NCBI GenBank assembly: GCA_963838835.1
Contig: CAWITA010000036.1
Span: 62,001-126,000, forward strand
DNA length: 64,000 bases
Source of the DNA: Bog-473 sp963838835
GTDB taxonomy: Bacteria; Actinomycetota; Acidimicrobiia; Acidimicrobiales; RAAP-2
Direction of reading: 5' to 3'
The position numbers were made by a program, and so were the translations under genes. Below the pieces are notes generated by a model that saw only the letters and a program-made list of their open reading frames with translations, was not told the DNA's origin and made no database searches. Below are positions 7,005-16,961 of this stretch, one piece after another. The first letter of the stretch is position 1, and each line of letters opens with the position of its first letter.

Positions 7005-9650
7005 GTGAGCATCGGGAGTAACGACACCACTGGTGTCGAGGGACCCCGAGTTTTCGGGCTGCGGGCGGAACACCACAGCCAGCCTTTCGGCGTCGGAGAG
7101 GACCGACCTCGACTTTCCTGGAAGCTCCAGCCCGGAGACTATGGAAGCCAGGTCGCCTACGAGATTTCGCTCACCCGCGGGAGGGAATCGTGGAGCAGCA
7201 CCAGGGTGGAGTCGCCCGATTCATTGCTCGTTCCCTGGTCAGCACCCCCGCTCTCGTCGCGCGAACACGTCACCGCACGTGTTCGGATATGGACAGAGTT
7301 CAGCGACAAACCGTCGCCATGGAGCGCGCCTCTGGACATCGAGGCTGGCTTGCTCAGGGCCACTGACTGGACGGCGCGCCTGATCGCGCCGGGAGCTCTC
7401 ACCGAGGCGACCGGTCTCGACTATGTCGGCTATCTGCGGCGCGAGTTCGAACTGAAGGATGCGCCGGAGTCGGCACGGCTCTATGCGACAGCTCACGGCG
7501 TATATGAGGTGGAGATCAATGGATGTCGGGTCGGCGACCATGTCCTGGCGCCAGGCTGGACGAGCTACCGACACCACCTCCACTATCAGACTTATGACGT
7601 CACTGACTACCTGATCGCCGGGTCCAACGTCATCGGCGCCACGCTGGCCGACGGGTGGTTTCGCGGGCGTCTCGGCTTCGAGAGCAAGCGAAACATCTGG
7701 GGTCAGAGGATGGGACTCTTCCTCCAGCTCGAAATACATGGTGCGGGAGGCATAGAAGCCATCACAAGCGATCGGTACTGGCGTTCCTCGACCGGAGCCA
7801 TCGAATCAGCCAGCCTGTACGACGGCGAGCGCTTCGACTTCGGAAGGGCCGAACAGCACTGGTCCGAGGGCGACTTCGACGATGACACGTGGGAACCCGT
7901 TGATGTCCTTGAGTTCGATGTGTCGGTCCTACGCGCTCCGAAGGGTCCGCCAATTCGACGTTGTGAGACGCTTGCTCCCGCCAGCATCACGGGTGCGCCG
8001 AACGATGGGCGGTATCTCGTCGACTTCGGGCAGAACCTCACTGGCCGCGTCCGGCTCTCGACAGACGGCATGGGCTCGACGGTGACCATACGCCACGCGG
8101 AGGTGCTGGAACACGGGGAGTTGTGCACGCGCCCACTTCGCACCGCCGATGCAACCGACGTCGTGACCTTCGGACATGGGCGGCAGTCCTACGAGCCGCG
8201 CTATACCCTTCACGGGTTTCGCTACGCAGAGGTTCGCGGCCTGCCTGGACCGCTCCATCCGAGTGCCATCGAAGCAGTGGCGTGCCATACCGACCTGGAG
8301 CGAGTTGGCTGGTTCAGCTGCTCGAATGAGCTCGTCAACCGACTGCACGAGAACGTGGTTTGGGGCATCAGGAGCAACTTTGTCGGTGTCCCCACCGACT
8401 GCCCCCAGCGTGACGAACGGCTGGGATGGACCGGCGATATCCAGATCATCGCTCCCACGGCGTCCTTCTTGTACAACTGCACCGGCATGCTCACATCGTG
8501 GCTCGAGGATCTGCAGGCCGAACAGGATTCCCACGGGCTCGTTCCATTGGTGGTGCCTGATGTCCTGGGCTATTGCGCTCCGATGGCAGCCTGGGGCGAC
8601 GCGGCTGTCATCGTGCCGATGACGCTCTTTGAGCGAACCGGGGACGTCGACATTCTGCGCCGACAGTTCAATAGCATGTCGGCCTGGGTCGATGGGTTGG
8701 TGACCTTTCGAGGAGACCGACTCATATGGGATGACGGATGGCAGCTCGGAGATTGGCTCGATCCGTCAGCACCATCGGACAACGCCGCAGCTGGAAAGAC
8801 AGATAGAACCCTGGTCGCAGCGGCGTACTTCGTTCGCTCGGCTGCACTCGTGAGCAAGGCAGCGAAGATCCTTGGTATGCATGAACAGGCCCTGCGTTAC
8901 GGCGACGTGGCGGCACGAGTGCGCCATGCCTTTCAGCGCGAGTTCGTCACCCCAGTGGGCAGAGTGGCGAGCGACTCGCAGACGGCCTACGCGATGGCCA
9001 TTGCGTTCGACCTCCTTGAGCCGGACCAGTGCATTATGGCGGGTCAGCGCCTTGCTGATCTCGTCCGGGATGCGCACTCCCATATCGGAACGGGATTCAT
9101 CGGCGCGCCGCTCCTTTGCGACGCGCTCTGCACGACGGGACACACCGAATCTGCGTATGGGATCCTCCTCCAGACAACGTGTCCGTCCTTCCTCTATCCG
9201 GTCACCATGGGCGCCACGACGATGTGGGAGCGCTGGGATGCCCTCCTTCCCGACGGAAGCGTCAACCCCGGAAAGATGACCTCGTTCAACCACTACGCGT
9301 TCGGAGCGATCGCCGACTGGCTACACAGGACTGTGGCCGGATTGGCGCCTGGGAGTCCGGGGTATCGGCGAATCGATGTCCACCCGCAACCTGGTGGACA
9401 TTTGAACAGCGCCTCGGCCACGCATGACACGCCGTATGGAACGGCGGCCGTGGCCTGGGAGCGCCACCGGAGACGCTTTCATCTGAGCGTTGACGTTCCG
9501 AGTGGCTCGGTCGCGGACATCGTTCTTCCCGATGGGACGGCACGCGGTGTAGGTCCCGGTTCCCATTCGTTCGTGTGCGAATTCCGTGCCCCTGAGGACG
9601 ATCCAGAAGAGGAGCCATCGAAGCTGGATCGATGGCTCGATCCAGCTTGA
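7005..9650 (+). CDS. Alpha-L-rhamnosidase (GH78)
   Basis: Glycoside hydrolase that removes terminal alpha-L-rhamnose from glycosides. 881 residues, the normal length for bacterial GH78 enzymes. Domain order as in the family: N-terminal beta-sandwiches (to ~residue 310, with VYEVEINGCRVGDHVLAPGWTSY near 168), a concanavalin-like domain, then the six-hairpin catalytic barrel beginning near 430 with the hallmark DCPQRDERLGWTGD at ~465, and a C-terminal beta domain. No signal peptide, so the substrate is probably imported first, consistent with the transporter genes upstream. The GTG at 7005 overlaps the stop of a 66-codon frame (6808-7008) whose reality I cannot judge. Convergent with the LacI gene; a strong hairpin covers the stop codon. 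Confidence 0.95.
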   Translation: MSIGSNDTTGVEGPRVFGLRAEHHSQPFGVGEDRPRLSWKLQPGDYGSQVAYEISLTRGRESWSSTRVESPDSLLVPWSAPPLSSREHVTARVRIWTEFSDKPSPWSAPLDIEAGLLRATDWTARLIAPGALTEATGLDYVGYLRREFELKDAPESARLYATAHGVYEVEINGCRVGDHVLAPGWTSYRHHLHYQTYDVTDYLIAGSNVIGATLADGWFRGRLGFESKRNIWGQRMGLFLQLEIHGAGGIEAITSDRYWRSSTGAIESASLYDGERFDFGRAEQHWSEGDFDDDTWEPVDVLEFDVSVLRAPKGPPIRRCETLAPASITGAPNDGRYLVDFGQNLTGRVRLSTDGMGSTVTIRHAEVLEHGELCTRPLRTADATDVVTFGHGRQSYEPRYTLHGFRYAEVRGLPGPLHPSAIEAVACHTDLERVGWFSCSNELVNRLHENVVWGIRSNFVGVPTDCPQRDERLGWTGDIQIIAPTASFLYNCTGMLTSWLEDLQAEQDSHGLVPLVVPDVLGYCAPMAAWGDAAVIVPMTLFERTGDVDILRRQFNSMSAWVDGLVTFRGDRLIWDDGWQLGDWLDPSAPSDNAAAGKTDRTLVAAAYFVRSAALVSKAAKILGMHEQALRYGDVAARVRHAFQREFVTPVGRVASDSQTAYAMAIAFDLLEPDQCIMAGQRLADLVRDAHSHIGTGFIGAPLLCDALCTTGHTESAYGILLQTTCPSFLYPVTMGATTMWERWDALLPDGSVNPGKMTSFNHYAFGAIADWLHRTVAGLAPGSPGYRRIDVHPQPGGHLNSASATHDTPYGTAAVAWERHRRRFHLSVDVPSGSVADIVLPDGTARGVGPGSHSFVCEFRAPEDDPEEEPSKLDRWLDPA
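9621..9648. terminator. Bidirectional hairpin between rhamnosidase and lacI-type gene
   Basis: Perfect 11-bp inverted repeat AAGCTGGATCG / CGATCCAGCTT with a 6-base loop, overlapping the rhamnosidase stop codon and 27 bases from the end of the convergent LacI-type gene. There is no T-run on either side, so it would act as a factor-assisted or structural terminator rather than a classical intrinsic one. Confidence 0.55.
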
Positions 9651-9674
9651 CCGGATTTCGACCTCAGTAACGGC

Positions 9675-10706
9675 CTATGCCGATGTCGTCTGTGTGAGCG
9701 TGGATGCTCGGGCAACGAGTTCAGGCAGAAACAGCACGTGACGGTGCTCGTGGTCGTCACCGCGGGCTTCGTCGAGGAGAAGCTCGGCTCCCGTCCGCCC
9801 GAGCAGCCGTCTGGGCTGTGCCACGGAAGTCAGCGGGACGCTCGGCGGCCGCGGCGAGCTCAATATCGTCGTAACCAACGATGGCGACGTCTCCCGAGGC
9901 ACGTCCACTCCGTGCTGCAGCAGGTATTGGACCAGTCCGAAGGCGAGAAGATCGTTCGCGCAGAACACACCGGTCGGGACGATCGCGCTTCGGCAACCCG
10001 AGGAGCCGCTCGCCGGCGCGTCGGCCCTCAGCGATCGTCGGCGCCGACGTCTCGAGGTGCAACAGGGCGTCGTCACCCAGCCCGGCCACAGCGACCGCTT
10101 TCTGCGCCCCCGTGTGACGATCAGCGACCTGGGGAATTGTCCCGGGACCTCCGACAAAGCAAAGCTGGCGATGGCCAATCTCAAGGAGGTGATTCGTGGC
10201 CATTTCACCCCCGGCAATGTCGTCGACGCCTACGAACACCACTCCGCAGCGGAGTCCGGGGCCCGATCCACCAGGACGACAGGAACGCCGAGCCGGCGTA
10301 GCTTGCTGAGATGATGATTCTCGTAGTCCAACGCAGTGATGAGGACTCCGCCCACGCGTAGTTCTGTCAGGCGTTCGAGGTACCGATCTTCGCGTGCCGC
10401 GCTCTGGTCCGAGTTGCAAATGAACAGAGAGAGATCCTCCACACCGGTCACCTCCTCGATGCCTCTGGCAACGTCGGTGAAGAAAGGGTTCGATGCGTCA
10501 AGGACCACGTAGGCGACGGTACGGTTCTGCCCAGCGACTAGCTGACGCGCCGACGCATTCGGTACGAACCCGAGATCGACGATGGCAGCTTCAACCCTCG
10601 CCCTGGTCGCCGGTCGAACAGCGGAAGGGCGGTTGAGCACATTGGAAACCGTCCCGACCGAAACCCGCGCCCGCTCGGCGACGTCCTTGATGTTCACCGG
10701 AGCCAT
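9675..10706 (-). CDS. LacI-family transcriptional regulator (frame disrupted by about four indels)
   Basis: Likely sugar-responsive repressor of the rhamnose genes. The first 150 residues are intact: HTH MAPVNIKDVAERARVSVGTV plus hinge, then the ligand-binding domain. After VLVDRAPD (near 10250) the conserved protein continues in a second frame (GVVFVGVDDIAGGEMA), then near 10000 in a third (PTGVFCANDLLAFGLVQYLL), near 9900 back (VAIVGYDDIELAA), and near 9845 again to the third frame up to the stop at 9675. Summed length is about 343 residues, exactly LacI size, and every segment matches the family, so the indels look like sequencing errors rather than decay. It lies 94 bases downstream of rhaB on the same strand. 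Candidate operators lie upstream of rhaI. Confidence 0.85.
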
Positions 10707-10800
10707 GGTCTCTCCATTATGCGTGGCGCCTCAGAGCCAGTCGGGACGTACCGTCGAAGCTGTTCATGCTCCGCCAGATTCCTGCGGAGGTCGACCCAGG

Positions 10801-12160
10801 TCATCCGGCGCGGCCCCGAACGCTCGTGGCCTGCACCAGCACATTGCCAAGGGCGGTCGCTTCGACCGGGCCAGCCACCACGGTCCGACCCGAGAGGTTG
10901 GCCGTCCACTGGCAAAGAACGGGATTCTGGGATCCGCCTCCCACGATGTGGATCGTGTCGATATCGACTTCAGACAACGTTACGGTTCGATCGACGGTAG
11001 CCGCGTAGGAGGACGCCAGGGATTGGATTATGCAGCGGACTGTCGCAGCCGGATTAGTCGATAAGGAGAACCCTTGCGCAGCGACAACGGATCGAATCCG
11101 ATCCGGCATGTCGCCTGGTGCGATGAACCGGGGATCATCGACGTCGATGAGCGGAACCCCGCTGGGAAGCTCAGCCGCCTGCCGCAAGAGCGGCGCCAGC
11201 TCGAGAAGCTGGCCCTTCTCAGCCCAGCTGCGCAGAGACTCCTGGAGCAGCCATAACCCTCCCACGTTGCGCAGAAACCGAATCCGGTCATCGACGCCTC
11301 GCTCGTTGGTGAAGTTGTCCGCCATGGCCTCTTCCGTGATGATCGGCTGGTCGAGTTCCGTCCCCACCAGCGACCAGGTGCCGCTGGAGATGTAGACAAA
11401 TGGGCTCTCTGCCGCCGGCACCGCGACTACCGCCGAAGCCGTGTCGTGGGACCCGACGGTGGTCACCACAACGGACGATCGAAGACCCGTGCTGCGGCCG
11501 ACCTCCTCGCTCAACCCGCCCAACACCTGGCCTGGCCTGCGGAGGGCGGGGAGCCTCCCGGCGTCGACGCCGACCGCCGCCATGATCTGCGCTGACCAAA
11601 CGCCCGTCGCGGCGTCGAGAAGGCCGGTGGTCGACGCATTGGTGACCTCCGTACCGAGGACGCCGGTCAGCCAGTAGCCCAGGAGGTCGGGGAGGAGCAC
11701 GACGTGGGCCGCCCTGTCCCACAGGACGTCGTCTCGCTCGGCGGCCAGCTGGTAGAGAGTGGTGAACGGCAAGAACTGCAACCCGTTGATGGCGTAGAGG
11801 TCGCCGCGGCTGATGCGGGCGTGGACGCTATCGACGACGTCGTGCGTGCGTTCGTCACGATAGGACACCGGCTCGGCCAGCAGGGTGCCGTGCTCGTCCA
11901 GCAACCCGTAGTCGACGCCCCAGGTATCGATCCCGATCGACTCCACCTGGGGGAACTCCCGCCCGAGCAGCGCCAAGCCCCAGCAGGATTTCGCCGAAGA
12001 TGGTCTCGATGTCCCAGCGCAGTCGTCCCTGGCGGAGCACTGGAGCGTTCTCGAAGCGGTGCACCGGTCGCAGAGTGACTTCGCCGCCCTCCGCCAGGCC
12101 GGCGATGACCCGTCCACCGGAGGCGCCGACGTCCACCGCGCCGAAGACCCTGGCGGTCAC
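10801..12160 (-). CDS. rhaB: Rhamnulokinase (one frameshift near 11970)
   Basis: FGGY-family kinase phosphorylating L-rhamnulose at C1. The N-terminus reads in one frame from a GTG at 12160 (AVDVGASGGRVIAGL phosphate loop, then FENAPVLRQGRLRWDIETIF, typical of rhamnulokinases). Near 11970 it moves to a second frame (VESIGIDTWGVDYGLLDEHG) that runs to the TGA at 10801. The RhaB signature GSHDTASAVVAVP followed by YISSGTWSLVG and the C-terminal IHIVGGGSQNP ATP-site motif are all present. Combined length is about 452 residues, close to the usual 470-490. The start lies 6 bases after the rhaD stop, so rhaI-rhaD-rhaB form a tight operon. One indel is the most economical explanation of the frame change. 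Confidence 0.92.
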
Positions 12161-12166
12161 GAGGCC

Positions 12167-14202
12167 CTACCGCAGGAATGCGGCGGCGACACCACTGTCC
12201 ACCGGGATGATCGTCCCGGTCGTGTGACCGAATTGAGCAGAGGTGAGGGCGGTGACGACCTCGGCGACGTGCTCGGGCAGCACTTCTCGCTTGAGGAGTG
12301 TGCGGCGCGCATAGAACGACCCGAGCTCCTCTTCTGGTACGCCGTAGACCGCGGCGCGGTCGGCACCCCAGCCGCCAGCGAAGATGCCGCTGCCCTGCAC
12401 GACACCGTCGGGATTCACCCCGTTCACGCGGATGCCTGCGCTCGCCGAGCTCGGCGGCGAGGAGGCGTACCTGGTGTGCCTGGTCCGCCTTAGCCGCGCT
12501 GTAGGCGATGTTGTTGGGACCGGCGAAGACGGCGTTCTTCGAGCAGATGTACACAATGTCTCCACCCAGACCCTGATCGATCATCGCTCCGGCGGCCGCC
12601 TTGGACATGAGGAAGCTCCCCTTGGCCATGACGTCGTGCTGGATGTCCCAGTCCGCTTCGGTCGTCTCCAGCAGAGGCTTGGAGACCGAGAGGCCGGCGC
12701 AGTTCACCAACAGATCGATGCCCCCGAAGGCGAGAACCGCGGCGTCCACGGCGGCGCCGACGTCGGGCTCTCGGGAGACGTCCGCTGCGACGCCCAGGGC
12801 GACGTCGTCGCTGCCGATGTCGGCGGCGACGCGACGGGCCCTCTCAAGATCGAGGTCGGCCACGACGACGCACGCGCCCCGCGCCGCCAGGGCTGTGGCG
12901 ATGGCCTTGCCGATGCCGCTGGCGGCGCCGGTGACCAGGGCCACCCGGCCGTCGTGCGAACGCGGGGGCGGCAGGCGCCTGAGCTTCGCCTCCTCGAGCT
13001 CCCAGTACTCGACGCGGAATTTCTCGCTCTCGTCGATCGGCGCGTACGTCGAGATCGACTCCGCCCCCCGCATTACATTGATGGCGTTTACGTAGAACTC
13101 GGCGGAGACGCGTGCAGTCTGCTTGTCCTTCCCGAAGGCAAACAGACCCACGCCCGGAACGAGGATGACCGTCGGATCGGCGCCGCGCATGGCGGGAGAG
13201 GTCTCGTCGGCGTGACGTCGGTAGTACGCCTCGTAGCTGGCGCGGTATTCCTGGTGCAATGTCTGCAGCCGCTCGGCGTACGCATCGAGGCTCGACGTGG
13301 GGGGCACGTCGACGACCAGCGGTCGGATCTTGGTGCGCAAGAAATGGTCCGGGCACGAGGTTCCCAGGCCGGCCAGCCGGGCCAGCTTCTCGCCGGCCAG
13401 GAACTCCAGGACGACCTCGTCTTCGCAGAAGTGGCCGATCATCGGCCTGTCCGAGGACGCCACGGCCCGCAGGTGTGGTAGCAGGGCGGCGGCGAGCCGC
13501 TGACGCTCCGTCGGCGCAAGGGGTGTCCGGTCCGGCACCGCTGGTCCGAACGGCTCTGCGACACCTTGGGCGTCGATGTAGACCTGCGCCTGTGCAATGA
13601 CCCACAGCGAGTTGGCCTCGGCCTCGTCGCTGGAGTCGCCCCACGCCGTGATCCCGTGGCCCCCGAGGATGACGCCCACCGCGTCCGGGTTATCGCGCCT
13701 GAGGGTGGCGATGTCGAGCCCGAGCTGGAAGCCGGGGCGTCGCCACGGGACCCAGAGGACCCTGTCGCCGTAGATGGCCTTCGTCGAGCTGCTCCCCATC
13801 GCGCGACGTGGCGATGGCGATGGCGCTGTCAGGGTGGAGATGGTCGACGTGGGCGGCATCGACCAGTGCGTGCATGGCGGTGTCGATGGAGGGTGCGGCC
13901 CCGCCCCGTCCGTGAAGGCAGTACTCCATCGCCCCCACCATCTCGTCTTCGTGCTCGGGTCCTTCGTACACGTCTCGCAGCGAACGGAGACGGTCCAGCC
14001 GGAGCACGGCAAGGCCACTCTCGGTCAGCGTGCCCAGATCTCCCCCTGAGCCCTTGACCCACAGGAGCTCGACGTCGTGTCCGCTGGCGGGGTCGGTCTC
14101 GACCCCCTTGGCCGAGGCGTTCCCACCTGCGTAGTTGGTGTTCCTGCGGTCTGCGCCCAGTCGGTGCGAGCGGGTCAGGAGCTCATCCACGGTGCGGTTC
14201 AC
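12167..14202 (-). CDS. rhaD: Bifunctional rhamnulose-1-phosphate aldolase / lactaldehyde dehydrogenase (two frameshifts)
   Basis: Two-domain enzyme of ~678 residues: a class II aldolase domain (residues ~20-400) splits rhamnulose-1-phosphate to DHAP and L-lactaldehyde, and a C-terminal SDR domain (~425-678, VALVTGAASGIGKAIA nucleotide site) oxidises lactaldehyde to lactate. This architecture is the known RhaD_aldol-ADH family. The N-terminus starts at a GTG at 14202, two bases past the rhaI stop (14204), with NTNYAGGNASAKG and LLWVKGSGGDLGTL. Near 13790 the frame shifts to the middle part (LGGHGITAWG, TSCPDHFLRTK, VPGVGLFAFGKDKQTA). Near 12440 it shifts to the SDR tail (IRVNGVNPDGVVQGSGIF) ending at the TAG at 12167. 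Both shifts leave conserved sequence uninterrupted, so sequencing error is likely. Middle gene of the rhaI-rhaD-rhaB operon. Confidence 0.92.
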
Positions 14203-14203
14203 C

Positions 14204-15370
14204 TCACGCTCCCCAGCTGAGCTGTGATCCCCCGATGCGCTCGGACACGATCCGCTCGGAGTAGCCACTCCGGCGGTACGCCTCCATGGGATCGCCGGGC
14301 AGTCCTCGGGCAGCCCGCCACTCGGCCAGTGCCGGCCGGACATCGGTGTAGAAGGCATCCATGAACACGGTGTTCGCCCCGAGCACGTCGCCATCGCGCT
14401 GCGCTGCGGCCAGAGCCGATCGATCCACCAGGAGAGCTCGGGTCAGCATTTCCTGGACATTCAGCACCGATCGGATCTGTCCGGGGATCTTCTCCTCAAT
14501 GTTGTGGCACTGGTCGAGCATGAAGACAACGCCGCTTGACTCGTCCAGGCCGCCCCCCCGGACCACTTCGTAGAGGATCCGGAAGAGCTGGAAGGGGTCG
14601 GCGGCCCCGACGATGAGATCATCGTCGGCGTAGAAGCGAGAGTTGAAGTCGAACGAGCCCAGCCGACCGAGCCGAAGGAGCTGCGCCACGATGAACTCGA
14701 TATTGGTCCCCGGTGCGTGGTGCCCGGTATCGAGACAGACCATGGCCCGGTCACCTAGCGCCAGGCATTGCACGTACGAAGTGCCCCAATCCGGGACGTC
14801 GGTGGAGTAGAACGCCGGCTCGAAGAGTTTGTACTCCAACACCAGGCGTTGCTGCGCGCCGAGAAGGCTGTAGACGTCTCGAAGCGAGTCGGCCAGTCTC
14901 TCCTGTCGATCCAAGAAGTCCCCCTGGCCCGGATAGTTGGTCCCATCCGGAAGCCAGATCTTCAGGTCACGACTCCCGACCAGGTTCATGATGTCGATGC
15001 ACTCGTGCATGTGGGCGATCGCCTTGGCCCTGATCCGATCGTCCCCATGGGTCAGGCTGCCCAGCTTGTAGTCGTCGTCCTGAAACGTGTTGGTGTTGAT
15101 CGTCCCGATCCGCATGCCGAGGTCGGCCGCGAGACGGCTCAGCTTGTCGAAGTCGTCGACGCGGTCCCAGGGAATGTGCAGCGCCACCGAGGGGGCGCAA
15201 CCGGTGAACAGGTTCACCTGCGCTGCGTCCGCGATCTTCTCCTCCGGCGTCCTCGGTGTGCCGGGTTGCGAGAAGACCTTGAAACGGGTGCCCGAGTTGC
15301 CGAAGGCCCAGGAGGGCAGCTCGATCTCCAGGCGTTCGAGGCGATGCAGCGCCTCATCGAACTTGACCAT
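14204..15370 (-). CDS. rhaI: L-rhamnose isomerase
   Basis: Metal-dependent TIM-barrel isomerase converting L-rhamnose to L-rhamnulose, 388 residues, of the RhaI type found in Actinobacteria and Pseudomonas rather than the E. coli RhaA type. Recognisable elements are NLFTGCAPSVALHIPWD near residue 52, INTNTFQDDDYKLGSL near 92, LEYKLFEPAFYSTDVPDWG near 180 (metal Glu), CLDTGHHAPGTNIE near 218 (metal Asp and His) and FDFNSRFYADDDLIVG near 245. ATG at 15370 with GGAGGATC just upstream. First gene of the minus-strand rhamnose operon; candidate operators and a CATAAT -10 lie in the 312-base region before it. The frame is intact, unlike its downstream neighbours. Confidence 0.95.
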   Translation of the reverse strand: MVKFDEALHRLERLEIELPSWAFGNSGTRFKVFSQPGTPRTPEEKIADAAQVNLFTGCAPSVALHIPWDRVDDFDKLSRLAADLGMRIGTINTNTFQDDDYKLGSLTHGDDRIRAKAIAHMHECIDIMNLVGSRDLKIWLPDGTNYPGQGDFLDRQERLADSLRDVYSLLGAQQRLVLEYKLFEPAFYSTDVPDWGTSYVQCLALGDRAMVCLDTGHHAPGTNIEFIVAQLLRLGRLGSFDFNSRFYADDDLIVGAADPFQLFRILYEVVRGGGLDESSGVVFMLDQCHNIEEKIPGQIRSVLNVQEMLTRALLVDRSALAAAQRDGDVLGANTVFMDAFYTDVRPALAEWRAARGLPGDPMEAYRRSGYSERIVSERIGGSQLSWGA

Positions 15371-15682
15371 GATCCTCCTGCTCCTCAGTCAGCAAGGGCC
15401 CCACTGGCGTTCGAGCCTCGCTGAGGCCCTGCCGGTTCGGACCTCCTCAAGTCTATGGGTAATTAGAGCGTTTCACAAATATATAGAGACATTATGCCCA
15501 GCTCATTTGATGAATAGAGAATTCACCAATAGTCTGGATTGTATCGTTTCAGAAAGCGTACTCATGGCGCCGAGACCACGTAATGTCGGATTGCAGGCCC
15601 TACCGTTGGTCGGTGATGTGCCAGACGGAGCGGACAGCGCGACGGTTCGACCACATTCGAACTTGATTCGGGGGGCGCACTG
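15371..15682. other. Divergent intergenic region between rhaI and the alpha-hydroxyacid dehydrogenase
   Basis: AT-rich compared with its surroundings (15450-15560). No gene is supported. It holds the putative operators and -10 described at 15469-15551 and is the only control region for both divergent units. Confidence 0.6.
15469..15551 (-). promoter_or_regulatory. Candidate rha promoter flanked by two LacI-type sites
   Basis: Two copies of TGAAACG on the minus strand lie 76 bases apart. One is inside TGAAACGATACA (15551-15540), a TG...CG...CA dyad typical of LacI-family operators; the other is at 15475-15469. Between them, on the minus strand, CATAAT (15496-15491) could be the -10 for rhaI; the -35 is weak. 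The arrangement would suit repression by the LacI-type protein encoded at the end of the cassette and may also serve the divergent alpha-hydroxyacid dehydrogenase gene. Binding is inferred. Confidence 0.45.
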
Positions 15683-16911
15683 GTGATCCGGGGCGATGGT
15701 TCGGCCTACTGGAGATGGAGGTTACGGGCAGAGTCCCGGACTGGTCGGCGCATATGGTACATCGAGCGTGCGCAACAGCTCGCACGACGACGTGTACCGG
15801 TACCCGTGGAGAGCTACGTCGAAGGTGGTGCCGGTCACGAACGCTCTTTGTCCGCGAACCTGGCCGCAATCCAGGCCGTACAGTTCCTGCCCCGGCTTGG
15901 CGTCACGGACAGTCTTCCCCCGGACCTCACCACCACGGTGCTCGGTACCGAGATATCGATGCCTCTTCTCCTAGGCCCGGTTGGATTCACCCGCATGATG
16001 CATCCTGCGGGAGACATTGCTGGAGTAGGCGCTGCCGGTGCCGCGGGAACGATCTTCACGCTGAGCTCCATGTCTGGCCACTCCATGGAGGAAGTCCGTG
16101 ACGCGGCAACCTCGGCAACATGGTTCCAGTTGTACTTCCTGGGAGGACGTGAGGGGGCTGAGCAGCTGGTTGCCCGAGCTCGGGATGGCGGGTTTCAAGC
16201 CATCGTGGTGACAATGGACACGCAGGTCCCCGGCGACCGCCGACGCGAGGCCCGTTTTGACCTGTCGCCACCCCTCAAGCTGAATGGCAAAACGATTTTG
16301 AAGATGCTCCCCTTCGAGCCGTACGCCCGTGGTGGTTGCTTGATCATGCCATCGATCGGTTCCAGCTCGAACTGGTACAAGCCAATGGACTTACTCACGA
16401 GGGCGCCACCATGACGGCACAGGACGCGCTGTTGCAATGGATCGCAGCTCCACCCAGCTGGGAAGACATTGCCTGGATCCATCAGCAGTTCGGAGGACCG
16501 GTCATCGTAAAGGGCGTCCTGACCGCTGATGACGCACGGCGCGCCATCGCGGCAGGCGCATCTGCAGTGATCGTCTCGAACCACGGGGGTCGGCAACTCG
16601 ACGGAGTACCGCCAACGTTTGCCGTTCTGGCAGATGTCGTTCGCGCGGTCGGAGACGATGCCGAAATCCTCGTCGATGGCGGAATCCGGAGCGGTGCGGA
16701 CGTCGTCAAAGCCGTTGCGCTCGGAGCCAAGGCTGCGATGATTGGCAGGGCTTGGGCCTACGGGCTGTGTGCGGCCGGTCAACCTGGCGTTGAGCGGGTC
16801 CTGTCGCTCCTCCGCGAGGATATCGACCGGACTATGCGCCTCCTCGGCATCGCGTCCGTGGACAATATTGACGGCTCCATCGTGATTCCCCCCTCAGAAT
16901 GGAGCAACTGA
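15683..16911 (+). CDS. FMN-dependent alpha-hydroxyacid (probably L-lactate) dehydrogenase/oxidase, one frameshift near 16328
   Basis: TIM-barrel flavoprotein oxidising a 2-hydroxyacid to the 2-oxoacid, about 409 residues. The first frame carries VPVPVESYVEGGAGHERSL, LLLGPVGFTRMMHPAGD and FQLYFLGGREGAEQLV, and VVTMDTQVPGDRRREARF. At the CCC run near 16328 one base appears missing, and the protein continues in another frame with PWWLLDHAID, then VIVKGVLTADDA (flavin Lys), IVSNHGGRQLDG (active-site His and Arg) and LVDGGIRSGADVVKA. All catalytic motifs are present. It is divergent from rhaI, whose pathway ends in L-lactate, so lactate is the likely substrate; the mycofactocin enzyme MftD is a relative, but no mycofactocin genes are visible. 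The start codon is uncertain because the first ~35 residues are atypical. Confidence 0.85.
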
Positions 16912-16961
16912 GGCAGGACCCGCAGGAAGTGGTCCCCGCGAGGCCGCAGATTTGGCGGGCG

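Noticed and set aside
6808..7008. 66-codon frame before the rhamnosidase
   Set aside because: No ribosome site and no recognisable protein character; it may be leader sequence.
12384..13481. 365-codon plus-strand frame
   Set aside because: Antisense to the RhaD aldolase/dehydrogenase, whose domain sequence is unambiguous.
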